This document shows, in pieces, positions 35,051 through 46,000 of a DNA stretch of 64,000 bases. The DNA lies in assembly GCF_042684645.1 (NCBI RefSeq), contig NZ_JBHULV010000017.1:4314-68313 (forward strand), written 5' to 3'. Position 1 is the stretch's first letter. Each line of letters opens with the position of its first letter. Source of the stretch: Pseudopedobacter alpinus. Lineage in GTDB: Bacteria > Bacteroidota > Bacteroidia > Sphingobacteriales > Sphingobacteriaceae. Below the pieces are notes generated by a model. The model was given only the letters and a program-made list of their open reading frames with translations, had not been told where the DNA came from and ran no database searches. The translations under genes and the position numbers were made by a program.

Positions 35051-36973
35051 TTAATTGGTAGGCTTTACTGGTATGATATTTCCTTCAGCATCAAAAAACA
35101 GCTGATCTATGCAAACCTCGCGGTTAAAACCAGCTGCATCGCCCATATTTAGGCCATTAGGATAATTAAATCTATGGTAAACGATGTACCATTCATCTTT
35201 TCCTGGGATTTGTAATACTGAATTATGTCCTGTTCCGTAAATGCCCTGACTAGGATCTTTTTGAAGAATTAAATTATTTTCAGCGATTGTAATCTGTCCT
35301 GTTGGCGAATTGGATGTGCCATAGCGAACTCTATAGTTTTGGCTGCGGGTATCATCTTCAGACCAAAGGAAATAATAAATTCCATTTCTATAAAACACAT
35401 AACAGCCTTCTCTAAATGTTTTATCCGTATTTAAAACCTTGGTAGTATTTGGTTTTATAGAGATCATATCCTTATTTAGCTCTGCAACAGCTAAATAGCC
35501 ATTACCCCAATAAAGATAACTTTTACCATTTTTTGGATCGGTAAATACGGCTGGGTCAATTTCCTGTCCGCCTTTTACGCCAACCGGTTTAAAGTTTACC
35601 AATGGTTTGCCCGAATCTACAAATGGCCCAACTGGGTCATCGGCTACTGCAACCCCAATTTTTTGAGCGGCCGTAAAGTAAAAGAAATATTTATAGGCAC
35701 CCTTACTTTTTTTTTCGAAGATGGTTGGTGCCCATGCATTTCGATCTGCCCAACTTACATCTTTCTTGAGGTCTAGTATTACGCCTTCATCTTTCCAAGT
35801 AGTAAGGTCTGTAGAAGAAAAAGTCTTGAAATAGTAACCTCCCCATCCATCAAAACCATCGCTGGTAGGATAGATATAATATTTTTTTGTTTTATTGGAA
35901 TACAGCACATCAGGATCTGCATAAAAACCGTCTAAAATAGGATTTTTTCTCAATGTTAGCTGCATACCTACTGGTGTACCCCAACGAGCAGTAAGCGCTT
36001 TAAGCTCATTACGAGAAATAGGAATAATTGTTCCGTGGCGTGGGTGGAAATCCATTTTAACCTCGTGGTCTATCACCTTAAATTTATCTAGGTCAACACT
36101 TTCGCAAAATTGATATTTTCCTTTTCCATATACATCGTACATCAGGATATACTTATCAGAATTGTTTAGTTTGAAAACACTAGAACCTTCTACAGCATCT
36201 CTGGTTTGCTGTTTGTAACCAGGTTGTTCTATCCATATCCCTGAAGTTAATGAATCTGTAATTGCAAGTTTAATTCCATTTCCATTTCCTTCTGTTTTAT
36301 AGAAGAGATAAAATAGACCATTTTTGTTAATGATGTCTCCATCTATGCAAGATTTACCATTTTTCGGATTAAAAAGCACTACAGGTTCAGTTTCAAAGTC
36401 GGTAAAATCTTTATTTACGTAAGCGTAATAAATGATATCTGGCCCACCAGCATGTTGCAGAGACCAATAAACCATGTATTTACCTTTTGCAGGGTCGTAT
36501 ATCGTTTGCGGTGCCCATACTCTCTTCAAATCCTTGTGGCCTTTAAACCTTGTTTGGATATTAATAACGGTGTGTTTCCAATTGATCAGATCATCAGATT
36601 TCATCAGTACCATGGCTCGATTTGAATCCCAGCCTTTTGAAGAGGTCATGTCTGTTACCACCATATAAAATGAACGTCCATCTTCAGAACGAAGAATGTG
36701 CGGATCTCTTACTCCCCCGGTTGAACTGATGATTTTAGAATCCAAGATGGGTTCATTATTGTTTAGTGCCCTGTAGTTATACCCATCGGTAGAAATAGCG
36801 AAACAAATTGCCTCATCACTAATTTTGTTACCTTTAAAATAAGTGAACAAATAGCCTGCAAAATCTTTATCTGCAGGTCCAGATTTGTATGATTGACTAA
36901 ACAGGTTTGCTGTAAAAGTAAGTTGTAGGATAAAGATAAGGATCAGTCGGAGACAGCGAATTCTATTCATCAT
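35051..36973 (-). CDS. Tandem GH43 glycoside hydrolase
   Basis: The 640-residue secreted protein carries two five-bladed GH43-like propellers. The first (about 38-335) starts YLFTYFKGNKISDEAICFAI with GGVRDPHILRSEDG. The second (about 345-640) has NPILDGFYADPDVLYSNKTK, WAPTIFEKK, IDPAVFTDP and an acidic DGDI-like core. GH43 enzymes remove alpha-L-arabinofuranose or beta-D-xylose and some act on galactan. It may work on neighbouring linkages, or one copy may serve binding. It has a signal peptide and lies upstream of the GH2 gene in the same operon. Confidence 0.9.
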   Translation of the reverse strand: MMNRIRCLRLILIFILQLTFTANLFSQSYKSGPADKDFAGYLFTYFKGNKISDEAICFAISTDGYNYRALNNNEPILDSKIISSTGGVRDPHILRSEDGRSFYMVVTDMTSSKGWDSNRAMVLMKSDDLINWKHTVINIQTRFKGHKDLKRVWAPQTIYDPAKGKYMVYWSLQHAGGPDIIYYAYVNKDFTDFETEPVVLFNPKNGKSCIDGDIINKNGLFYLFYKTEGNGNGIKLAITDSLTSGIWIEQPGYKQQTRDAVEGSSVFKLNNSDKYILMYDVYGKGKYQFCESVDLDKFKVIDHEVKMDFHPRHGTIIPISRNELKALTARWGTPVGMQLTLRKNPILDGFYADPDVLYSNKTKKYYIYPTSDGFDGWGGYYFKTFSSTDLTTWKDEGVILDLKKDVSWADRNAWAPTIFEKKSKGAYKYFFYFTAAQKIGVAVADDPVGPFVDSGKPLVNFKPVGVKGGQEIDPAVFTDPKNGKSYLYWGNGYLAVAELNKDMISIKPNTTKVLNTDKTFREGCYVFYRNGIYYFLWSEDDTRSQNYRVRYGTSNSPTGQITIAENNLILQKDPSQGIYGTGHNSVLQIPGKDEWYIVYHRFNYPNGLNMGDAAGFNREVCIDQLFFDAEGNIIPVKPTN

Positions 36974-37053
36974 TAGCTAATTGTTCTTCTTTGGAATTAT
37001 TATTTTAATTAGGGATGGAAGACTATATAGTCCATCCATCCCAAAAATTTCAT

Positions 37054-37746
37054 TTATTTTAAAGCTATTTTTTGTACTGGTGTATAATTGTACTCTCCAG
37101 AAACGGTTGATTTAATACCTATTCTAGCAAATACGAAATCTAGGTTTTTTAGTTCATCAGGGACATCAGTTGTAACTGAGTTTTGACTACCAAATACTAT
37201 CGTTGATGTATTAACATTTACAATAACCTGACCTCTTCCTGCAGCTTGAGGGATGTGATCCATAAGTATCGAGCGACTTAGGATAACAATTACGCGATCT
37301 AAGTTTGCAGTTGGTACAATTTTGTCAACTACAAAACGAGCAGAAATCGTATTGCCAGACTTGGTGTAGGTATCGTTTGTTAAATTAAAATATGGGGTAA
37401 CGGGTACATCAATAGCAGTGTTGCCATTTACATTTACAGTGATAGTATCGGTAGCTTGTTGCAACCATGGGGCATTACCTCTTCTGGTTAATTTATATTT
37501 ACCATCAAATAATTTGGCAGCAAATGTTCCGTCCTGACTCAAAGATAAAACAATAGGTGATCTTAGTGCAAAACCGTCTTGCCAAAGTTCTAAAACTGGT
37601 CCGTTGTTACGTACATTTACCGCATTTCCTACGTAAACAACTTTTCCAGAAAGGGTTGATTCTGGAGGGGTAAAATTATCATATTCGCAAGATGACAGTA
37701 ACGTACTGGCGGTGGCTATTATTAAGATTATAAATTTGATTTTCAT
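37054..37746 (-). CDS. DUF3823 surface lipoprotein, SusE/SusF position
   Basis: The 230-residue lipoprotein has a lipobox Cys at about residue 20 (TLLSSC). The front beta domain, STLSGKVVYVGNAVNVRNNG, matches DUF3823, which accompanies SusC/SusD pairs. It probably binds glycan at the surface, by position rather than by evidence of a binding site. It is 12 bases after the susD stop. Confidence 0.85.
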   Translation of the reverse strand: MKIKFIILIIATASTLLSSCEYDNFTPPESTLSGKVVYVGNAVNVRNNGPVLELWQDGFALRSPIVLSLSQDGTFAAKLFDGKYKLTRRGNAPWLQQATDTITVNVNGNTAIDVPVTPYFNLTNDTYTKSGNTISARFVVDKIVPTANLDRVIVILSRSILMDHIPQAAGRGQVIVNVNTSTIVFGSQNSVTTDVPDELKNLDFVFARIGIKSTVSGEYNYTPVQKIALK

Positions 37747-37758
37747 GATACAATAAAA

Positions 37759-39591
37759 TTAATGGAATGGATTTCTAACAATTTTTGGATTGTTGTTCAA
37801 AACATTTTGATCAATGGATGAATAATAGTTTGCAAGACGGAAAAATCTGGCTCGACGGAAACGGTTTGGCCTAACCCGTTCGTAAATATACTTTCCATTA
37901 TCTGGATGTCCTGGTCTTACTGCCCTGTAGCCGTAAAGCCCTCTAACAACTGCATTCGCATCATTTTCAGAACCATCCCAAACGATATGAGCAATACGCC
38001 ATCTTTTTAAATCAAAATAACGGTGATCTTCGAAGGCCAGTTCTATACGACGTTCGTTACGGATAATATCTGTGGTCAACGCGTTTAGACTATTAGCGGA
38101 AAATCCTGCTCGTTCCCTAATCGAATTCACATATCCAAGCGCTTCTGGTCTGTTCAATTCGAAAGCTGCCTCGGCTGCATTGAGATAAATTTCTCCGAGG
38201 CGAAACCATGGCCACCAGTTTGAAGCACTCGTACCTCTTGTACTTGCAGCAGAAGCATCACTAACAAATTTGCGGAGGTAAAACCCAGTGTTACTTACAT
38301 CCATGGCGTCATTTTGTGGCCCATCAAACCCTGTCCAAACCTGACCATCAGTATAATTTCTTCCTAATTCTGGTGAAGTAGTGAGTTGATAAGCACCATT
38401 GTTCCACACAGCAACTCCTGCTTGTATTCTTACAGGGTTGTTTCTAAATGTTGATCCTGGATAAATTACTGTACCATATAACCTTGCATCTCTACCTGTA
38501 AAAATATCTCCTATACCGCTATAAGCGATGTAATTTCCAGATGCATCACGGTCGCGAATAGTTCCTTTAGAGCCATCTAAATAATTAAAACTTTCAACAA
38601 AACTTAAAGAAGGCGAAATGGAAGATGACGATTCGTTATCTTCAGTCATGCTTTTGATGATGTTATCGTAAGCAAAACGGTGAACTTTAGTACCAACAGC
38701 ATAATCTTTTGCAAAAATAACTTCATTTCCAGTCTTTCTGTTTAACATATCGTAAAAATTAGCCCCCTTATCTGGATTACTGTTGTAAAGTGAATAAGGA
38801 CCTGCAATTATCTCTTGTGAGGCTGCTAACGATTTGTTATAGTAATTACTTGCCATTGATACTGGAATCCCTACTTCTCCACCAGGTGTTGATATTGGAG
38901 TAGCCATTAAACTGTTGTATTTAGCCAATGAACCCGCATACAGCATTGCCCTACTTTCAAGTGCTAGTGCTGCATATTTATTGGCTCTTGTTTTACTACT
39001 GTTATTTACAGCCAAATCTTCTTTAATAGCCTCTAATTCGCTATAGATAAAGTCATAAACTTCGTGTTCTTTAGATCTTGGAACTTGAAGTGGCGTGGGA
39101 TCTCCGCTAAAATCATAGATCATTTGGGATTGTATAATTGGAATTCCACCCATGCGTTTAACCATTTCAAAATAGACAAATGCTCTAAAAAATCTTAATT
39201 CGGCCCTGAAAAGATTTTTTTGTGCAGTAGTTAAGGTAATACTTTGCGTTTCTAAATTTTCTAAAGACAGGTTAATGTCTCTAATAAAACCATAATCCCA
39301 ATAACGTCCGTAATCATCGCCAAACTGGAAATCATTTCTCCAATTTTGATCGCGATGGCCAGACCACATGGCATCATCCAACTCGGTCATGCCGCCAGTG
39401 TTAAAAACACCATGCAAAGTTGGCAGCCTGTTATAATAGTTTGCCAATAATGAGGTGATAAGTTTTGGATCGTTCCATAATTGCTCATCGGTAATGGTAG
39501 TTTTTGGATCGCGTTGGAACCATTCGTCATGCTTACAGCTATTCATGCATAGACATGATAACAAAGCAATAGTTATATATAATTTTTTCAT
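37759..39591 (-). CDS. susD: SusD/RagB family nutrient-binding lipoprotein
   Basis: The 610-residue lipoprotein (Cys in SCLCMNSC, about residue 19) is the glycan-binding lid of the SusCD pair. Helical TPR region ALESRAMLYAGSLAKYNSL, RWRIAHIVWDG and the conserved RLGEIYLNAAEAAFELNRP and ERRIELAFEDHRYFDLKRW are diagnostic. Its start is 14 bases from the susC stop. The bound glycan is unknown. Confidence 0.95.
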   Translation of the reverse strand: MKKLYITIALLSCLCMNSCKHDEWFQRDPKTTITDEQLWNDPKLITSLLANYYNRLPTLHGVFNTGGMTELDDAMWSGHRDQNWRNDFQFGDDYGRYWDYGFIRDINLSLENLETQSITLTTAQKNLFRAELRFFRAFVYFEMVKRMGGIPIIQSQMIYDFSGDPTPLQVPRSKEHEVYDFIYSELEAIKEDLAVNNSSKTRANKYAALALESRAMLYAGSLAKYNSLMATPISTPGGEVGIPVSMASNYYNKSLAASQEIIAGPYSLYNSNPDKGANFYDMLNRKTGNEVIFAKDYAVGTKVHRFAYDNIIKSMTEDNESSSSISPSLSFVESFNYLDGSKGTIRDRDASGNYIAYSGIGDIFTGRDARLYGTVIYPGSTFRNNPVRIQAGVAVWNNGAYQLTTSPELGRNYTDGQVWTGFDGPQNDAMDVSNTGFYLRKFVSDASAASTRGTSASNWWPWFRLGEIYLNAAEAAFELNRPEALGYVNSIRERAGFSANSLNALTTDIIRNERRIELAFEDHRYFDLKRWRIAHIVWDGSENDANAVVRGLYGYRAVRPGHPDNGKYIYERVRPNRFRRARFFRLANYYSSIDQNVLNNNPKIVRNPFH

Positions 39592-39605
39592 TATTTCTCG
39601 GTTTG

Positions 39606-42600
39606 TTAAAAGGTTACATTAAAACCAGCCATAAAAACTTTTTGCTGAGGATAGACAACGGCTGCAGGTGCAGAGATTTCTGGATCAATTTGGAAACCTT
39701 TTACGTTATCAAATGAGAACAGATTTGATCCGTTGACATAAAGCCTAATTTTTTGCGCTCCAATTTTCTGCGATATTTTTTGATTTAAACTGTAGGCCAG
39801 TTCCAGATTTCGTACACGTAGGTACCTTACGTTGGTTAACCAGAAATCACTGTTTCTGCTATTAGGACCAGTATTACCATTACGTATGGCTGGATAATAA
39901 CCTGGAATCCACTCACTGTTTGGATTATAAGGATCAGCACGGTGCCACCTGTCTTCTAGTAAGTAAGCTGGTGAGTTTCCACCGCCATGGAAAGCATTTC
40001 TCAACTCATAATCTTGATTCCATGACTGCATTGCACCACCTGCGAAATCGATATTAAGGTCTATCCCTTTGTAATTCAATCCAATTCGGCCCCCGAAAGA
40101 CATCATTGGTGCCCAACCTGTAGGATAACCAATTGGGCGTTGATCCATGTCATTAATCACGCCATCGCCATTTACATCTTCGTAAATTAAATCACCAGGT
40201 AATTGGTTCCTGTTGTTAGCTCCATCATTGTTAATAGGGTGGTTACGAATCTGTTCTTCCGATTCAAAACGCCCTGCAACTTGATAGCCCCACCAAACGC
40301 CTCCCCAGCGTTCTTCGGCCGAACTTCTATATTCATTCCACGAGTTAGAAAAACGAGGCTTATAGCTTTCTAGATTTTTGAACCTAGAGTAGGTAAAGTT
40401 ACCGCTTACCACATAGTTAAGTTCTCCAACTTTATCAGAATAAGTAATTATACCCTCTACGCCATAATAGCCGTTTTTGTTAAGGTTTTCTCGAGGAAGC
40501 CCATATCCGATCTCACTTGGAAGCAAAACATCATAGCGTTGCGCAGGAATACCTGTGCGTATGATCTGAAACGCATCAGCTGTTAATGTTAATTTGTTTT
40601 TAAAAAAAGCTGCATCAATACCTATGTTGTAACTTGTATTTTTCACCCAAGAAAGGTTTCTAACAGGGATAGCTTTTGGCTGGATCCCTTGATATAAAGT
40701 ACCGTCTAAAACAGCATTTCCAACCCCAAAATTATATCCAGCAAGGTAGTCATGCATAACAACACCTTCTTCCAAACCTGTTTGACCAACGGATACTCTT
40801 AGTTTTAGATCATTAACAACCCCTTTAATTGACTTGAAGAATGATTCATCCGAGATCCTCCATCCCAAACTTGCGCCTGGAAAAAGACCCCATTCTTTAC
40901 CTTCATAATAAAGATAAGAACCATCATATCGACCAAGAATTTCGAGTAAGTATTTACCCTTATAGTTATAGTTAAAACGGCCAATGTATCCAGCTCTTGC
41001 TTCATAAGACCAGTCGTCACCAACATCATTTAGGTTGGCAATTCCTCTAATCAATGGTATATAATTATTTGTAGGATTAGCACCTAAAGATGTGTACGTT
41101 CTGTCCCAGTCCGATCGCTCATAACCAGCCATCACGGAAAAATCATGATCGCCAATTTGCTTAACATAGTCTACTTGAAACTGGGCGAATCTGGAAACGG
41201 CTAAACGGTCGGTTTTGTACCGCCAACCTGCATCACTACCACCAGTGCGTTTATAGTTATTGTTTTCGAACCTATAAACATCATAAGTATATTGAAAACC
41301 ATCGAACTTGTTGTTTGTGTAGTTGTAAGAAACTGTAGCTTTTGCCGATAATCCGAACTTGGTTTTGTAAGCGGTATTAAGGTTCACGTTCCCGCTAAGG
41401 TAATTGTTATCTTTATAACCAACAATATCTCTAGCAAATAGTGCTGGATTGTATGCGACATCATTTACATGCTGCGGATATTCTGGATTGCCATTTGCGT
41501 AAGGCGACACGGTTGGACGGTTTCTAAAAATCGCCAAAATTGAAGAAAAGTAACCATCACCACCTGGCAAACCTACGTCTCTTGTTGCTTCTTGTCTTCC
41601 AGAAATCTGGGTCCCAACGGTTAAGCCTTCCAAAATGGTGGCTTCTAGGTTGGCCTGTAAGTTGGTGCGTTTATAAGAAAAATCCTTAATCATCGCTTCT
41701 TGGTCAAGATGGCCAACAGATAAGAAATAATTCGATTTTTTTGCACCTCCAGTAATGTTTGCATTAAGGTAGCGCTGTGGAATGTTATCACGAATTACCA
41801 TATCCTTATAATCATAGCTCTGATACCCTGGTTCGGTTCCTGCTTGCCATTTATTAAGTTCCTCTGGTGTATAAACCGAGATTGGATTTCTGTTCTCGTT
41901 CTGAGCGGCTTCTACTTGACCTTTAGTGTACTGCGCTGCATTAGCCATTGTTGGGAAACGAGAAAGATTTTGCCAGCCTTGATAACCATTGATATTTATT
42001 TTTGCAACCTCATCCTTACTTCCTTTTTTAGTGGTAATTAACACTACCCCTCTTGCTGCACGAAAACCATATACGGCTGCTGCGGCATCTTTAAGTATAG
42101 AAATACTTTCGATATCTTCTAGGTTCAATGCGTTAAAAATATCAGCACCAGAAGCATTTTGGGTACCTACCCAGTCTGTTCCTGTTTGGCCTCCGTACGC
42201 TACTCCATCAATTACATACAATGGATTTCCCATGTTACGAATTTCTAAGGCAGCCCCCCTTCCTGGTCGACCGTCTTGCGCACGTACAGAAATACCCTGT
42301 ACTTTACCTGAAAGTGCGCCAGCAGCTGTTGTAGAAGATGTACGTACAATCTCTTCCGACTTAATACTGCTTACTGCTCCAGTAATGTTACGTTTAGTCT
42401 GTTTTCCATAGGCAACTATCACTATTTCATCTAGATTTTGATCATTAATTTCTAAATAAATAGTCAGGTCTGATTTGTCGCCGATTGATATGCGTTGGTT
42501 TTTAAAACCAATATAACTTACAATTAGAACAGACTTACTGGCTGTAAGTTGGAAGCGGCCTTGTTCATTGGTACTAGTGATTTCAGCTGGCATGCCTTCA

Positions 42601-42734
42601 ACAAGAACGGTAACCCCTGGTATAGGTTGTTTATTCTCGTCAAACACTTGCCCTGTAATCTTACGTTGCGCGAATGAATAAGTGGGCACTGCCCATAATA
42701 CCACACAAAGAAATAAAATTTTTAGGATTTTCAT
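39606..42734 (-). CDS. susC: SusC/RagA family TonB-linked outer-membrane transporter
   Basis: This 1042-residue TonB-dependent importer has a signal peptide (about 1-22), a carboxypeptidase-regulatory-like domain (ITGQVFDENKQPIPGVTVLV, about 25-100), a plug with IVVAYGKQTKRNITGAVSS and GVVLITTKKGSKDE, and a large barrel ending AGFNVTF. It would import oligosaccharides released at the surface together with SusD. It heads the operon susC-susD-DUF3823-GH43-GH2. The spacer upstream has direct repeats, and the leader holds a motif shared with other genes of the locus. Confidence 0.96.
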   Translation of the reverse strand: MKILKILFLCVVLWAVPTYSFAQRKITGQVFDENKQPIPGVTVLVEGMPAEITSTNEQGRFQLTASKSVLIVSYIGFKNQRISIGDKSDLTIYLEINDQNLDEIVIVAYGKQTKRNITGAVSSIKSEEIVRTSSTTAAGALSGKVQGISVRAQDGRPGRGAALEIRNMGNPLYVIDGVAYGGQTGTDWVGTQNASGADIFNALNLEDIESISILKDAAAAVYGFRAARGVVLITTKKGSKDEVAKININGYQGWQNLSRFPTMANAAQYTKGQVEAAQNENRNPISVYTPEELNKWQAGTEPGYQSYDYKDMVIRDNIPQRYLNANITGGAKKSNYFLSVGHLDQEAMIKDFSYKRTNLQANLEATILEGLTVGTQISGRQEATRDVGLPGGDGYFSSILAIFRNRPTVSPYANGNPEYPQHVNDVAYNPALFARDIVGYKDNNYLSGNVNLNTAYKTKFGLSAKATVSYNYTNNKFDGFQYTYDVYRFENNNYKRTGGSDAGWRYKTDRLAVSRFAQFQVDYVKQIGDHDFSVMAGYERSDWDRTYTSLGANPTNNYIPLIRGIANLNDVGDDWSYEARAGYIGRFNYNYKGKYLLEILGRYDGSYLYYEGKEWGLFPGASLGWRISDESFFKSIKGVVNDLKLRVSVGQTGLEEGVVMHDYLAGYNFGVGNAVLDGTLYQGIQPKAIPVRNLSWVKNTSYNIGIDAAFFKNKLTLTADAFQIIRTGIPAQRYDVLLPSEIGYGLPRENLNKNGYYGVEGIITYSDKVGELNYVVSGNFTYSRFKNLESYKPRFSNSWNEYRSSAEERWGGVWWGYQVAGRFESEEQIRNHPINNDGANNRNQLPGDLIYEDVNGDGVINDMDQRPIGYPTGWAPMMSFGGRIGLNYKGIDLNIDFAGGAMQSWNQDYELRNAFHGGGNSPAYLLEDRWHRADPYNPNSEWIPGYYPAIRNGNTGPNSRNSDFWLTNVRYLRVRNLELAYSLNQKISQKIGAQKIRLYVNGSNLFSFDNVKGFQIDPEISAPAAVVYPQQKVFMAGFNVTF

Positions 42735-43040
42735 TTTAATATTTGGTTTAAGTTGTTTAATAAAATAAAATCCAAGTATATTCCTATTTTTTCCTTTTGA
42801 GATTACAGTTTAGCGAGGCTCAAGATCGCTGATCAAAGATGATGGCAGCGCCGCACCGATATTGTTCATTAGGAAGTCGTCAAAAAATTAGGACATTATA
42901 AAATGATATTCCAAAATTAGCTGACAACTGGGTTTATATTTGGTTTTCAATGTCAAACATAGGAGAAACTCTGTTTATTAGGCATACACATATCCGTCAA
43001 TTTTGAGCTATAAATTCGTCAATATCAGCTTATTTATCAG
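42735..43040. promoter_or_regulatory. susC promoter region with repeats
   Basis: This 306-bp spacer between the HTCS stop and the susC start is the only place for a susC promoter. It carries the leader motif ATATTTGGTTTAAG (42739-42752, plus strand) and repeats of CGTCAAT at 42995-43001 and 43017-43023, 22 bp apart. A third, partial copy, CGTCAAA, lies at 42878-42884. Paired direct repeats two helix turns apart are what a dimeric AraC-type regulator would bind. The role is inference. Confidence 0.45.
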
Positions 43041-46000
43041 CTATTGCCTCATTTTTTGAAATTCGGAAGGCAACACTCCAAACTCTTCCTTAAAACATTG
43101 CCTAAAATAAATGGAACTATTGATACCTACCATCAATGCTACTTCTGTGATATTGTACTGTCCAGATTTGAGCAGCTGAGCTGCCTTCTGTATTCTTACT
43201 TTTCTTACCAATTGATTGATGTTTTTTCCTGTTAGCCCTTTGAGTTTCCTATAAAGGGTAGATTGGCTCATATTCATCTTATCGGCCAAGGTGGCCGCAT
43301 CCAGAATTTCATCCTGAATACAATCTTCTACTAAGTTTACAAAATCCTGTACAAAAATATTTTCTCTCCAAAGGTCTGGATTGTTGATTGCCACAGTTTG
43401 GTCTGATGCCTCACTGTGAGCAGAAAGTTGTGCCAGAACTTCACTGTAAATACTTTTTTGCTTATTCAGCAAATTCTCTATTCTGCGATGTAACAATTGT
43501 GGACTGATTGGCTTTGAAAGGAAAGAATCTGCACCTAGTGCATATCCGCGTTCCTTTTCCAGATCAGTATCTTTAGCCGTTAGCAGCACCATAGGGATAT
43601 GACTGGTTTCACGTTCTGCTTTTAGCGCCTCAAGAAGATCAAATCCATCCATATCGGGCATTATTAGGTCGCTGATGATTATCTCTGGTATATGATTTTT
43701 CGCAAGTTCCATCCCTTCAATCCCATTTTCGGCTTTTATCACCTCGTATTTTGAGCTTAAGATCGAGATTAAATATTCCCGAACATCTCTATCATCCTCA
43801 ACTAATAATAAAAGCGGACGTTGGTTTTCAACCACACTATACTGCTGATTTTTAACATCTTGCAAGCTCACTTTCTCAGTTTGCGAACTAACCACTGCAT
43901 TGGTAAGCAGGCACACAGCAAATTCACTTCCCTTACCCAGTTCACTGCTCACCGTAATTTTTCCTTGATGAATGGCAGCTAGTTCTTTAACCAGAGCTAG
44001 GCCTACACCAGTTCCATGACTTACCGAGCGGGGCACTTGGTAAAACTTTTCAAATATTTTACCTAAATGTTCTGGAGCAATACCGCAACCTGTATCACTT
44101 ACAACTATAAACGCTCGGGTGCTCAAAGTATCCTGTTCATACCGGAGGAGAACCTCAACTTTTCCCTCAGAAGTAAATTTGCAGGCATTGGAAAGCAGAT
44201 TATCTAGTATGATTTGTACAATCTCACCATCAAAATTTGTCTTGATATCTCCTTGTGGAGGAGTAAAGCTGATGTTTACCTTTTCAATATGATTGGCTTC
44301 AACATATTTACCTACAATTTCTGCCACAAGCTCTGATAGAAATCCTTCTCCAAGTACAAGAGGCTTATATTGAGATTCCACCTTTCGAAATTCTAATAAC
44401 TGATTAACCAATGAAAAAAGCCTATTGGCATTCTTTTGCACTAGAACTACTAAATCCCTGTTTTTAGGCAACAATTTGCCCTGATGCAGCAAATCTTCCA
44501 ATGGACCCAAAATTAGTGTTAAAGGGGTGCGAAGTTCATGAGTAATGTTGGTATAAAAGTTCATTCTTTCCATGTGAAGAATGCCATTCTGCTCTAACTG
44601 AAGCTTTTTCATGTTTAACTGTGCTTCGGCATTAACTTTTTTAACATAAAAGAATAGTAATGTAAAAAAGGTAGATGCAATTACAATTACATATATAACC
44701 AAGGCTGGGGTACTCAAATAAAAGGGTGGTGAAATATTGATAAAAAGGTGTTCATATTCATCAGACCAATTTTCGTTTTTTTGACGAGTACGGATCCGAA
44801 GTTCGTACTTTCCGTATGGAACATTTCTAAAATCTATATTTTTTTCACTTCCTAAAAAGAACCAGTTATTGTCTAATCCATGCAATTTATAACTAAACTC
44901 TGCAAACTCATCTAGGGCATAATCCATAACGGCAAGTTCTATACGAAAGCTATTCTCTTCATTTTTAAGACTAATCTGTTGGGTAAGGCTGGGATATTTT
45001 TCAGACTGTACATGACTTTCTCCGCTATTAAATACAATAAATCGGCTAATACGTATTGGTGATTTTGGCAGGTTCAATGGGATTTTTTGTGGGTCGAAAT
45101 AGCAAAGCCCAGCTGGCATTCCAAAAAACAGTCGTCCGTCATTGTGTATGGCAGCACTATTATTGGTAAAACCGCCCAAGGGCAAACCAAAGGCATGCCC
45201 ATAGCTAAGTACACGTTTTTCTGCAGGCAAATAACGCAACAAACCCATTCTGGTTGTACACCAAATGTTTCCGCTACGATCTTGAGCCAGCGCATTTACA
45301 CTCTGCCAACCATCAGATTGTTGCAAATTAATCGTTTCCAATTGACCAATAGCTTTGTTGAATTTTTGAACAGCCAAACCTTCGTTTGTGGCAATCCAGA
45401 TATTATTATTGCGGTCTAAAAGAAGATGATTAATGGTATTGCTAACGAGCCCCTCTTCAGCTGAAATTCTTTTAATTAATTTCCTTTGACGATCAAATAT
45501 ATAAAGTCCCTGACCATAGGTTCCAACCCATAAATATCCACGCTTGTCTTCTAAGAGTGTACGAGGGGCGTAATCTCCCAGCATGGGCTTATTTGTAACT
45601 ATTTTTTGTGAAATATTAGTTGTAGGATTATATATAAATATTCCCTCTTGGGCTGCAAAACAGATATTTCCTTTTACATCTTCTATAATTGCCCTAACAG
45701 ACGACATTTTTTCTTCACCATTAATAGTTTTCCAGTTTTTGGTTTTGGCATCGAAAAACGAAACTCCGCCCCTTTGCATACCAAACCATTTATTTTTTTT
45801 ACTGTCCTGAAAACAAGAAAGTAAAAAATCGTCTCCAATACCACTGTTATCCATGGTCATTTTAACTACCTCTTTATTGGCATTTACCTTTAAAATGCCA
45901 TCACCCGCAGTAGCCAGCCACATGCTGGAATTGTCATGCAGTATGCCTGTAACGGTTGAAGGTTTATTTTCACCAGGATTGATATCTTTGGTGGCTACCA

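Noticed and set aside
45087..45419. 110-residue plus-strand ORF inside the HTCS gene, and similar antisense ORFs in susC, GH97 and GH31
   Set aside because: They are antisense to strongly conserved genes and show no protein family features.
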